Origin: Marasmius tenuissimus | Taxonomy: Eukaryota > Basidiomycota > Agaricomycetes > Agaricales > Marasmiaceae | Reading direction: 5' to 3' | Assembly: GCA_029532415.1 (NCBI GenBank) | Contig: JAQOTA010000065.1 | Coordinates: 558,001 to 622,000, forward strand | Length of the DNA stretch: 64,000 nucleotides | Part shown: piece after piece, positions 55,387-64,000 of the stretch | How the letters are laid out: each line of letters begins with the position of its first letter | Position numbering within the stretch: position 1 is the first letter of the stretch | Translations under genes and position numbers: made by a program | The notes under the pieces: model-generated | The model's database searches: none | What the model was told of the DNA's origin: nothing | The model's input: the letters and a program-made list of their open reading frames with translations, nothing else

Positions 55387-55653
55387 GGTTATGGGCCCCG
55401 GTTAGCCCGACTACAATGACGAGCGCCTTAATGGCTGCTGTCAGCGACGAGCGCCCCTAGGCTGCTGTCATCGGCTAGCTAGGCTAGACCTGCATGTTGC
55501 CATCGACCTCTTAATTGAGTGCTCGATCTATGGCATTGATGTACGTCCTTCGACGACATCGGATCTAAAGGATCCAATGCTCCTTGTTGAGCATAGCGCC
55601 TTGATGGCTGCTCCCTGTGTTGATTAGACGCATGCTAATGCTGTCTTTTCTAG
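55328..55653 (+). other. Candidate leader intron of A4
   Basis: Donor CTCTCTG|GTAAGTAGT about 80 bp after the TATA box, branch-like CTAAT at about 55635-55639, acceptor CTTTTCTAG at 55653, gag ATG at 55687. Splicing would delete the LTR end, primer site and several upstream ATGs (including ATGCTAATGCTG just before the acceptor). Confidence 0.6.
55387..55401 (+). promoter_or_regulatory. Primer binding site of A4 (half-tRNA iMet type)
   Basis: GGTTATGGGCCCCGG directly after the LTR. Confidence 0.78.
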
Positions 55654-55686
55654 ATCCAACACCAAACAATCTAACCTCTTACTACC

Positions 55687-58600
55687 ATGTTCGACGTTAA
55701 GAAATTCTTCTCCGGTCGCTTCGACGGCACTGGATTTCGCCAGACCTATAACGGCGAAATGGAAGCTGTAACAAAGGCCCAAGGTCTTTATCGTCACCTT
55801 ACTGGTGCGGCTAAGAAGCCTACGTATCCACTGGGGGAACCCGTTGTTCCGACCATTACGGTCACTCCTTCCCCTGGTGCAGCTGCTCCACCTGCAGCTG
55901 GAAGTGACAGTGACGATGAACCTGATCGTCACCCTCCCACTGAAGCCCAGATCACGGCGTTCAACACCGCGCTGGAAGCATGGGAGGAGAAAGACCTCCA
56001 GCTGATGGGTATCATACAGCTGACTTCTACGAAGGAAGTCTTTGAACCTCTCAAGGACATGGACGCTGCCAAAGCTTGGTCCACCATCGTCACCACCTAT
56101 GGTGAACCGACCTTGTCTGCCATCTATGGCGACTTCGTCAAGTTGGTATCCTTCTGGCTTACCACGAGCCATCCCCAGGCTGGCATCGCAAAGTTCAAAC
56201 ACTATATTGAACGTCTTGCCGAGGTCGGGGTTGAACTCCCCGAGTTGATCAAAGCCCTCCTTCTCATCGCAGCTATTCCTCCCGAATGGGACGCCGCTTC
56301 CTCCAAGTCCCTTCATGACTTTGATAGGGATCCTGAGAGCTCCAGCGCCCTCACCGTCGCCGACGTTCATGAAGCCATCATGATCGAATACGAACGCCAG
56401 AACCCTCAGCTTGCCAACCGCCTCTCTGCGGTCAAGCGTGCTGGTAACCGCGAACCATCTTTTGGTCAGCAGCAGCGTCCACCGCAGCAACGTCAGCAGC
56501 GTGGACAGCAGCAGCGTGGCCAACAGCGTCAACCACAGCAGCAGCAACAGCAACGCTCTTCTTCGAACCAGAACAACGGTAAGAAGAAGAAGCAGCAGCA
56601 GCGTGGTACCCGCGGTGGTATCAACCAGCATCAGGGTCCCGGCAACGCCGGCGGTAACAACGGTAACAATCGGTCGCATGGTCACTCCCATCTGGCATCC
56701 TATGCATCCGTCGTAGCTTCCCCCTCTCCTATCCGTCCTTATTCCTCGATCACCGACCGCAGGGAACGAATTGCGTTGAACGCGGTTAACAACTCCTTGC
56801 GCGCTGAGATCGCCAGCGCCCCTCCTGTTCGCGCTATGGGATCACCGCCCCCAGCTCACTTCACCGGTCACTGGGACAAGTCCTGTGACAGCACTGTCCC
56901 TCAGCCAGCTGTCAAGAAGAACCCGGCTGCCATGCAGTCCTTCACCGGCTTCAAGCCGTCTCAGTCAGTATTTGATGATGTCCGTGGAGCACGTTCCCTT
57001 GCTGACAGACTTGGTGCCCCCAAGACGGCACGGTATCTCAAACCCTTCGAACAGATCGTCACGTCCGCCACCAATCGTTCGCTCCAGGACCGCATTGAAC
57101 AACCACGTGCGTCCTCGTCCAAGCGTCTTTTGGAGGATGATGAGGGATATGAGGGAGCCGGATCTCCTTCTTCTACTTCTTCTAAACGCTCTCGTAGCGC
57201 TGATCCTGATGAAGATGTAGAGATGGACTGGGGATCTGACAACGGTATGGAAGACATGACCTCTCTATTCGGTAATGATGTTGACAACGATATTGCCGAA
57301 GCTGCAGGGGTTGAGGACGTCCCGGATGACGTCTCTCTTGGATCGTTCCACGATGACAGGCAAGTACCATATCTTGACCTGCTTTCCCAAGCTGATGCAA
57401 ACCTACAGCACTGCTCTCAACTAGTTGGTATCAGTAGTGCGCGCGGTAGTCGTAGTGATCTGGAATCACTTGTAATTTTTTGCAATGCTATTTCCACCCA
57501 CTTTGTGGGATGTACTCAATGTAAGGGAAAGAAAAGTGTGAACAACGCACAGGGTTGGCTCCTTGATTCTGGTGCCTCCTCTCATTTCACGAATGATTTG
57601 AATGATTTCGCTGAATATGAATCGCTTGATGGTCCTATCGTAAATACTGCGAATAAGGGCAACCCTATACAGATCAAGGGTAAAGGCACTGTCTTCATTA
57701 AGCATAACATTGAAGGACATGACGGGAAACTTACTGAGCGTGTTTCGCGTCTCTATCCTGTCTATTACATACCTCAATTGGACATACGTCTACTATCAAT
57801 GGGAGAGTTCCTTCAAGATGGTCTATCAATTCGTGGAAACGCGAAGAAGTTAGCCTTCTATTCATCACAGCAACGACAGTCACTTGTTTCCTACCCTCAT
57901 ATGCCTGGTCAAACCATTTATTGGGTACACTCGCGGAAAGCATCTGCTGAGGTTTTAATGGCCAAGTCGGTCGTTTACAACGTCGACTACGATATTGAGC
58001 ACAGACGCTTTGGGCATCCGTCGGATAAAGCCCTGAATAAAGCTCGGAAACATACACAAGGTTTCCCACTTGACCTTAAGATGCCTACTAAGAAGACACC
58101 TCTGTGTCGTGGTTGTGCTGAAGGCAAGATGCATGAGAAATCGTTCCCCAACTCTACGACTAGAGCTTCTAAACCGTTTGAACGCATACATTCGGATTTG
58201 AAGTCGTACCCGGCTGAATCGTATCACCGGTACAAGTACTACATCTCTTTTCTTGATGACTGCACGTCTTACGTTTGGACCTCCAAATTAAAGATGAAAG
58301 ACAAGGCAGTACCTGCTTTGAGGGACTTCCTAACTATGGTCAAGATGCAGTTCAATGCTGTTGTCAAGACCTGGATGTCCGATGAAGGGGGAGAGTACAA
58401 AGGAGATAAGTTCGATGCAGTACTGAAAGAGTATGGGATCCAAAGGGATCAAAGCATACCGTATACACCACAACAAAACGGTCGTGCTGAACAATTTAAC
58501 AGGACTATTCATGAGAAGGCTGAAGCTCTTCGCTTTGAAGCTTGTATGCCTCAGTCCTGGTGGGAATTCTGCCATGTGCACGCCGTCCACCTCTACAATC

Positions 58601-61098
58601 GCACTCCTGTGCAACATTTGAGCTGGCGAACTCCGTTCGAAATGCTTTACGGCGAAGCACCTGATGTTTCACATCTCCAAGTTATGGGTTGTGCAGCCTA
58701 CGTCTTCATTCCTGAAGATCGTAGGAAGAATAAGCTTGCTCCTCGAAGTGAGTTGATGACTTTCATCGGCTACCAGGATGGAATGAAAGGCTTCCTGTTC
58801 ATGCGAAGTAATAATTCCGTATTCAAAGGTAGCACTGCACTATTCGATGAGACGCTATACAATAAGTGTCCTGATGCCAAAACTCGTGGTTTTACACCTG
58901 TCGGTAGTGAACCGTTTACTTTGGGTGAAAATCCCAACATTCCTTCGGAAGATGAAGACTCTGAAGATGACTGGGACAATACTCCGTTCCCAGATCTCAG
59001 ACGTCGCTCCGAACCTTCTAAGAGATCAGAACCTCAGGTTGACGAACCTGCAGGTGGCCCTGCGCCAGGGGATATGCCACTCCCTCAATCTGGTCCTCCG
59101 ACGCCTCCAGGCGAACCCGCCGTTCCTCCGCCTGCACCAGCAGCGGATGGTCCACGCCGGTCTTCGAGGCAGCGGAAGGGTACAACGCAACCTGGTAACA
59201 TATTTGGTGAACAGCGGAACCCAAATAGACCCTCAGACATAATTCGCGACTTAGAAAATAAGAATACTTGGAGAAACGTCACTGGAGATAAAGAACCTTC
59301 ACATCCAGTTGATCGTCCTAGCTCTTCACGATCTAGGAAAGGCAAAGGTGGTAAGAAGGGGATTCCTGGTCCACTTCCGCCTCCGCCTGCTCCAGAACCT
59401 AGTGGAAGCACCACTGAGTCGCATGAGGAAGAAAGCGTAGTCGAAAGACTGACCCAAGAAGGGGGAGTAGGATTCGTGATTTACCTGTTGAACAATGCCG
59501 TTCCAGTTCACGATTCGCTTCCAACGTCCGATACTCCTGATTTCTCTAACATCAGAGAGTGGACACTCCGCAATATTCTTAAGTTGCCTGTTGAGCAACA
59601 GAAGGAATGGAAGAACGCTTGCCACGAAGAACTTGAGGCACTTCGTAAGCGCAAGGTCTTCGAACTCTGTGACTTGCCTAAAGGTCGCAAAGCCATCAAG
59701 TGTAGATGGGTATTCGACGTTAAGTCGAATGGTCGCAAGAAAGCTAGACTTGTTGCCAAAGGTTTCTCTCAGGTTGAAGGTGTCGACTTTGATGAGATCT
59801 TCTCACCAGTTGTTCGTTATGAGACTGTTCGTATGATGCTTGCTCTCGCAGCTCTCAAGAACTGGTACATCACCTCTGTTGATGTTAAGAACGCCTTCCT
59901 TTATGGTGATCTTGTTGAGGAGATTTACATGGAACAACCTGAAGGCTTCAAAGTCAAGGGCCAAGAACGTAAGGTACTACGCCTGCGTTGTGCATTATAT
60001 AGACTGAAGCAAGCTGCCCTTGAATGGTGGCGAACCCTCAGCTCGTCCATGGAAGTACTAGGCTTCAAACGTCTGACTTCCGATGCTGGACTCTTCATCT
60101 GTAAAGATCCGAAGAGTGGTGAAGTTGTGTATGCGATCATATACATTGACGATGCACTCTTCATGGGTCCTAACAAAGCTTTTGTTGACAAGAAGAAAGC
60201 CGAGTTTATGGCTCAATGGGAATGCCGCGATATGGGCGATGCTAGCGAGTTTCTCCGCATGAGCATTCGTCGCGAAGGCAATAAGATCATGATTGACCAG
60301 AAGGATTATCTAAAGAAAGTCCTTGAACGTTTTGGAATGCAGAATGCAAAAGGTGCTCCTACGCCCTTACCTGCTGGCTATGTGCCAACTCCTAACGATG
60401 GTCCAGTCAATCCTGCCATTCGCTCCAGATTCCAGTCTGTGATTGGGTCGCTTCTGTATATTATGCTGGGCACACGTCCTGATATTGCCTATGCAGTTAC
60501 GAAGCTTTCCCAGTTCTCTTCTAATCCAACGAAGGAACACCTCGATAAAGCTCTGTATATATGCCGCTATCTAGCTGGCACATCAGATTATTCACTTGTC
60601 TACGATGGTGACTCTGATGGAGGTCTTCTTGCGTTCACAGACTCGGATTGGGCTGCCGATCCTATCAAACGCTGTTCGATCACTGGCTACTTCTTCAAGT
60701 TAGCAGGCGGCATCTTCTCGTGGCAATCACACGCCCAGAAGACTGTAGCTCTTTCTTCCACTGAGGCTGAGTATATGGCACTGTCGGATTGCAGTCGTCA
60801 AGCTTCCTGGATAAGATCGCTACTCTCTGAACTTGGAATTGATCTAGGTCCTATTCCAATCTGCGGAGACAATCAGGGCTCTATCTTCATTGCATCTAAT
60901 CCGGTTCAAGAACGCCGAACCAAGCACATCGATATTCGATATCATTACATTCGATCGTGTGTTGAAGATGGCAAAGTCGAGTTGTTCTTCATTGAAGGAG
61001 TCTATAATCCCGCAGACATGTTTACAAAGAATCTTGGACACGAGAAGTTCTTACGGTTCAGAGATCACCTTGGACTTGAATTCTATTTGTCCACTTGA
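55687..61098 (+). CDS. A4 Gag-Pol polyprotein (complete)
   Basis: 1803 residues from MFDVKKFFSGRFDGTGF. Residues 1-260: UBN2-type Gag. 255-330: Gln/Arg/Lys/Asn-rich tract and GHSHLAS motif, no CCHC knuckle. 520-600: acidic linker, then CTQCKGKK. Protease WLLDSGASSHF at about 626. Integrase: HRRFGH 771, CRGCAEGKM 807, acids at HSDLK 835, WMSDEGGEYK 897 and QNGRAEQF about 930. Pro/Ser-rich linker 1090-1230. RT from RWVFDVKS 1340, YIDDALF 1486. RNase H: DSDWAAD 1651, STEAEYMALS 1690, GDNQGS 1726, NPADMFTKNLG 1774. All catalytic residues are present. Oddities: LYRLKQ where copia RTs usually have LYGLKQ, and EQF for ERF after the integrase Glu. Cleaved by its own protease in cytoplasmic particles, it makes and inserts cDNA. 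Confidence 0.95.
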   Translation: MFDVKKFFSGRFDGTGFRQTYNGEMEAVTKAQGLYRHLTGAAKKPTYPLGEPVVPTITVTPSPGAAAPPAAGSDSDDEPDRHPPTEAQITAFNTALEAWEEKDLQLMGIIQLTSTKEVFEPLKDMDAAKAWSTIVTTYGEPTLSAIYGDFVKLVSFWLTTSHPQAGIAKFKHYIERLAEVGVELPELIKALLLIAAIPPEWDAASSKSLHDFDRDPESSSALTVADVHEAIMIEYERQNPQLANRLSAVKRAGNREPSFGQQQRPPQQRQQRGQQQRGQQRQPQQQQQQRSSSNQNNGKKKKQQQRGTRGGINQHQGPGNAGGNNGNNRSHGHSHLASYASVVASPSPIRPYSSITDRRERIALNAVNNSLRAEIASAPPVRAMGSPPPAHFTGHWDKSCDSTVPQPAVKKNPAAMQSFTGFKPSQSVFDDVRGARSLADRLGAPKTARYLKPFEQIVTSATNRSLQDRIEQPRASSSKRLLEDDEGYEGAGSPSSTSSKRSRSADPDEDVEMDWGSDNGMEDMTSLFGNDVDNDIAEAAGVEDVPDDVSLGSFHDDRQVPYLDLLSQADANLQHCSQLVGISSARGSRSDLESLVIFCNAISTHFVGCTQCKGKKSVNNAQGWLLDSGASSHFTNDLNDFAEYESLDGPIVNTANKGNPIQIKGKGTVFIKHNIEGHDGKLTERVSRLYPVYYIPQLDIRLLSMGEFLQDGLSIRGNAKKLAFYSSQQRQSLVSYPHMPGQTIYWVHSRKASAEVLMAKSVVYNVDYDIEHRRFGHPSDKALNKARKHTQGFPLDLKMPTKKTPLCRGCAEGKMHEKSFPNSTTRASKPFERIHSDLKSYPAESYHRYKYYISFLDDCTSYVWTSKLKMKDKAVPALRDFLTMVKMQFNAVVKTWMSDEGGEYKGDKFDAVLKEYGIQRDQSIPYTPQQNGRAEQFNRTIHEKAEALRFEACMPQSWWEFCHVHAVHLYNRTPVQHLSWRTPFEMLYGEAPDVSHLQVMGCAAYVFIPEDRRKNKLAPRSELMTFIGYQDGMKGFLFMRSNNSVFKGSTALFDETLYNKCPDAKTRGFTPVGSEPFTLGENPNIPSEDEDSEDDWDNTPFPDLRRRSEPSKRSEPQVDEPAGGPAPGDMPLPQSGPPTPPGEPAVPPPAPAADGPRRSSRQRKGTTQPGNIFGEQRNPNRPSDIIRDLENKNTWRNVTGDKEPSHPVDRPSSSRSRKGKGGKKGIPGPLPPPPAPEPSGSTTESHEEESVVERLTQEGGVGFVIYLLNNAVPVHDSLPTSDTPDFSNIREWTLRNILKLPVEQQKEWKNACHEELEALRKRKVFELCDLPKGRKAIKCRWVFDVKSNGRKKARLVAKGFSQVEGVDFDEIFSPVVRYETVRMMLALAALKNWYITSVDVKNAFLYGDLVEEIYMEQPEGFKVKGQERKVLRLRCALYRLKQAALEWWRTLSSSMEVLGFKRLTSDAGLFICKDPKSGEVVYAIIYIDDALFMGPNKAFVDKKKAEFMAQWECRDMGDASEFLRMSIRREGNKIMIDQKDYLKKVLERFGMQNAKGAPTPLPAGYVPTPNDGPVNPAIRSRFQSVIGSLLYIMLGTRPDIAYAVTKLSQFSSNPTKEHLDKALYICRYLAGTSDYSLVYDGDSDGGLLAFTDSDWAADPIKRCSITGYFFKLAGGIFSWQSHAQKTVALSSTEAEYMALSDCSRQASWIRSLLSELGIDLGPIPICGDNQGSIFIASNPVQERRTKHIDIRYHYIRSCVEDGKVELFFIEGVYNPADMFTKNLGHEKFLRFRDHLGLEFYLST

Positions 61099-61140
61099 TT
61101 CGCTCAGATGCGCTTTTCAGCTGCACTTAGCGAGGGGGTG

Positions 61141-61451
61141 TGTTGAATCCGTGGACTATAATCAGATCCCGGTATATCCGAAGTCCCGGTTCATACTTCC
61201 CGCCATCATATTATGCGGGACTATTGTTCCATTTATCATTTCTACTTATGATCATATGTACAAATTCTATTATCGTCCTTATATGGTATTCACTATAGTT
61301 TCTACATGTATATAAGCTCGTAGTTCTCTACCTGAATCTACAGTGTGCTTGAGCTTCTACGTCTCGCCTCTATCTCTCTAAACTCCTCTCTGGTAAGTAG
61401 TAGTATAGCTATGTTGTAGTCCTCTGCGCTAGGCGTCATGCCGGCTCATCA
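61141..61451 (+). repeat. 3' LTR of A4
   Basis: 311 bp, preceded by GCGAGGGGGTG (61130-61140); apparently identical to the 5' LTR. Confidence 0.97.
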
Positions 61452-62225
61452 CTGGGTACCAGGCGGGGGGCGGGCCGCCTTCCGGGTTGTGCTTACTCCA
61501 AGCCACCTTAATCTATGCTTTCCCACCGTGGTACGCAGCTGTCAGACTTGGATCGTTCCAAAGAATTGACGCTGAAGTCATCTCGAAGTATGGAGCTTTT
61601 AAACGTCGGCATTCTTGCGCAGGTACGTTTCTACTTGTATGAGTCGTGTCACACTGTCGTATAACATTACTCGAACGAAAGGTGTATCTATTCATACGCG
61701 CCAACATCAATCATAGTCGCGCACCGAAGGACACCACTAGGGCCGTGAGTAGGATTTCGAGCTCTCCAGGATAAATATACTAAATACCAACTTATTCCAG
61801 TTCTGCGCTATCGTGATCGTAGTCGGCCTCGTCATAATTGCTGCGGCGTTGGTAGTGAGCGACTGATTCCTCTCCGTCCGGGTCAGAAATAACTGAGGTC
61901 TGATATGACACTGAGGTCGGCGTTAGGAATCCCCGGGTCGTCTCGAGAGTCGACAGCTCTTATCCGGCGTACTGCAACTTGACCGATCGTCTGGCGTGAG
62001 TGCTCTCCGTCCCTTCAGTGCAGTGTGCTCCCAGCCGCAGGCTGACTCGCTTTGCTTCGGTGCCAGCTACAAGATTAGCGCCGGCTTTTTTGCAGCGGCG
62101 GTCTGCGTCATGATAATGCTATTGGGTTTGTCATTCTCAGGACAGTTACAAGACCCCAGCCTGACATAAAATCGAGCCCTTATAACCATTACGCTGTATA
62201 GGGACTGGGAGACCTTCCAGCGCAT
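61452..62225. other. Non-coding stretch right of A4
   Basis: No frame with protein-like sequence and no element ends recognised. Confidence 0.5.
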
Positions 62226-63650
62226 CCGCCAAATTCCCGGCCATGGTAAGATGGTGTTCAGAATATTGGTTTTCAGCCTTGCACCCGCAATGACGTTCAT
62301 GTATGTCAACTTACCGACGTCTAGTATCTTCGGTCCCCTGACTACACACTTCTGCTTGAAGATTGTCTCTTGCGGCAGAGATTGGAGATCTACAGCAGCT
62401 TGACTTCGTTTCGATTGTTCTGACCCATAGTAGTAAGTACCCCACCCCCTCCCCTACTGCTCACGTCAATAACTGAAGAGCTTCTACCTTTCAAGTGCCT
62501 ACGTTCGCTGCCGCTATGCTCGGTACACAAAGGGTGAGCGACTGTATCTACTGACTTGGTTCTTCGCTAAGCGATCATGGTACAGGACATCATCCAATCA
62601 TGGTACTTTTGTTATGAAACGAAAATTGCTCGGTCGAAGAAGCCAATCCCCCTCTCGAAAGCCATCGCTATTCAAGGACCGTTGGCCCGAGACTCCCCCC
62701 TGCCACGACTAAACACACTTAGTTCGAGGTAGAATTATCACCACCTGTTAACGTTTACCTCTTAGAGATTGAGCACGCGCTTTTCATCTCCTTCCATACC
62801 GCACGGCTGTATAAAACCCCAGAAACATCAATTGCGTTACAATTAGTTCGATACTTTGACCCATATCATAGGGCCTGGAGCATTACACAGGATCTCAATT
62901 TAGACGTACAGTTTTTGAAAAATTGTTTCACAGATCATTGTAGTACCTAGCCCAATCCTATGCTTTGTGGCGGCTCATTCACGCACCTCAAAATTCCCGG
63001 CAATAAACTATAGTACGATAGTGTTCAGAATCCTGGTTTTCAGCCTTGCGCCCAGTATAGCGTAGATTTCCTACGTGTTCGTACGACCCCCTCCCCAATG
63101 TTGGATCTGCTAAACTCGGCTTATGTATGTTAACTCGCCGTCTTTCGGTAGATTCAATTCCATGAACGCACCTCCACATATAGATTGTCTCTTGCAGCAG
63201 AGAAGTATCCCCAATACTTCGATCAAAAAGCTTCTGTCCTGGAACGGAACTTGCTGGGTCGAAGAATCCGATCGTCCCTTTGAAAGCCACCGCCATTCAA
63301 AGGCCTCGGCAGGAGGATATTCCTTGCCACGACTAAGCACACTTGATTTGAGGTTAGGAAAAGATACAACCCTCATGATCATGATTTATCACTGACCATT
63401 CGTCAACTGCAGAGTCAATGCGCACTTTTTGATCTCCATCAATTGCATTACTTCCCTGCCGCACGATGTATGAACTTCGACAGCGTCAGTCGCGTTCCGA
63501 CTTTTGGCTCATTGCAGGAATCGGAGCCTTGCTTGCAGGATTTCTATATAAATCTACAGGTTATCCCTATCAGTCGCACCACATATTGCAGTACTTGGTC
63601 CAATCCTATCCTTTGCCCATTCACGCACATGTACCCATTTACAGGTTGGC
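62226..63650. repeat. Degenerate tandem duplication, two units of about 0.7 kb
   Basis: Unit 1 (about 62226-62985) and unit 2 (about 62990-63650) share blocks in the same order: AATTCCCGG and GTGTTCAGAATNNTGGTTTTCAGCC-type sequence, ATTGTCTCTTGC(A/G)GCAGAGA, GGTCGAAGAA, GAAAGCCA, TGCCACGACTAA, TCATCTCC-type block and CCAATCCTAT. Divergence is high and indels are many. Neither unit has a clear ORF; small frames (63466-63675) are unsupported. Origin unknown. 63651-64000 shows nothing supportable. Confidence 0.6.
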
Positions 63651-64000
63651 GGAAACAGTCGGTTTTTGGAATTGAATGTTTATCGACAGACGTACCGTCC
63701 AACACAGTCAACCCAATCTTCGTCCGATAGCAATGCACAAGCGTTGAGCCGAAAGGCGAGTATGAGCACGTATGAGCAACGCCTGAATACAAGATAGATT
63801 GATGTAATTCAACGCAACTCGAAGAAATATGGCTTTATCTTCGCCTAAGTCCTATGGTCCGTGAGTTCCTTTCAAAAGAGTAGAGGGGGAGGTCAAAACT
63901 CGTCCGGGGCCAGCCCATCAATCCTGTCGCCTCCGAAACAGTACTCTAGCACGCGTAGACGGGTTTGACATTGGTCCGAGCCATTCATCAGGGGGTCGGA

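Larger units (their letters stand above)
55076..61451 (+). mobile_element. Copia family A, copy A4: complete, apparently intact
   Basis: 6376 bp. Its 311-bp LTRs appear identical, the 5-bp duplication CTGGG is perfect (55071-55075, 61452-61456), the primer site and polypurine tract are intact, and one 1803-codon frame has no break. It is the best candidate in the window for an element that moved recently. Confidence 0.97.

Noticed and set aside
55624..56691. 355-codon minus-strand ORF
   Set aside because: Antisense to A4 gag, Leu/Val-rich low complexity opposite glutamine codons; no start context and not conserved in A2.
47094..64000. Search for tRNA, rRNA or CRISPR-like arrays here and in the rest of the window
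   Set aside because: No cloverleaf with a B box, no rRNA-like block, and no regularly spaced direct repeats were seen; the tRNA-like words are retroelement primer sites.

Overview
The window reads as a transposon graveyard from a mushroom-forming basidiomycete (Agaricomycetes). This is inferred from a KDZ-type transposase fragment, a lineage-expanded coiled-coil gene family with short (about 53 bp) introns, and many Ty1/copia elements. I see no ordinary housekeeping gene, rRNA, tRNA gene or CRISPR array. Almost all of 1-61451 is layered mobile DNA; 61452-64000 is non-coding or degenerate.

Layout. 1-1519: 3' end of copia element X. 1520-2267: low-complexity minus-strand ORF remnant. 2268-3187: copia A1, truncated in gag. 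3188-3425: a B-type LTR fragment and a 76-bp dispersed-repeat fragment. 3426-15680: two family-B copia elements (B1 minus, B2 plus) facing each other across a 96-bp spacer, a palindrome with 6-kb arms. 15681-18430: 5' half of a minus-strand gypsy-like element (gag and LTR). 18436-20292: KDZ transposase pseudogene holding a 712-bp solo LTR (19286-19997). 20382-47093: copia A2, bounded by TSD gagca, carrying two nested insertions: copia C (21725-32947, TSD gcagc), which itself holds copia B3 (23001-29087, TSD ccaat), and copia D (34646-43816, minus, TSD catac). 47392-54052: a coiled-coil gene flanked by inverted repeats, a candidate DNA transposon, broken by an A solo LTR (48967-49288, TSD agatc) and by a 2.7-kb insertion (50657-53364, TSD gcac) that carries its own intron-containing gene. 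55076-61451: copia A4, intact, identical LTRs, TSD ctggg. 62226-63650: degenerate tandem duplication.

How the parts work. Families A, B and D each encode a Gag-protease-integrase-RT-RNase H polyprotein between short LTRs. All three carry GGTTATGGGCCCC directly after the 5' LTR, complementary to the anticodon stem-loop of initiator tRNA-Met (half-tRNA priming, as in Drosophila copia). Families A and B also show consensus splice sites placing the end of the LTR and the primer site inside a leader intron that ends just before the gag ATG. Family C differs: it has a CCHC zinc knuckle, a TGG-type primer site and AGT...ACT LTR ends.

Cross-cutting pattern. Every in-frame nonsense codon I found inside otherwise open element frames is TGA, mostly where relatives have arginine. 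One is directly resolved: codon 119 is CGA in B2 and TGA in B1. This fits CpG deamination. Two cases (the RNase H stop shared by all three B copies, and the single stop between gag and pol of young element D) also deserve testing as recoding sites.
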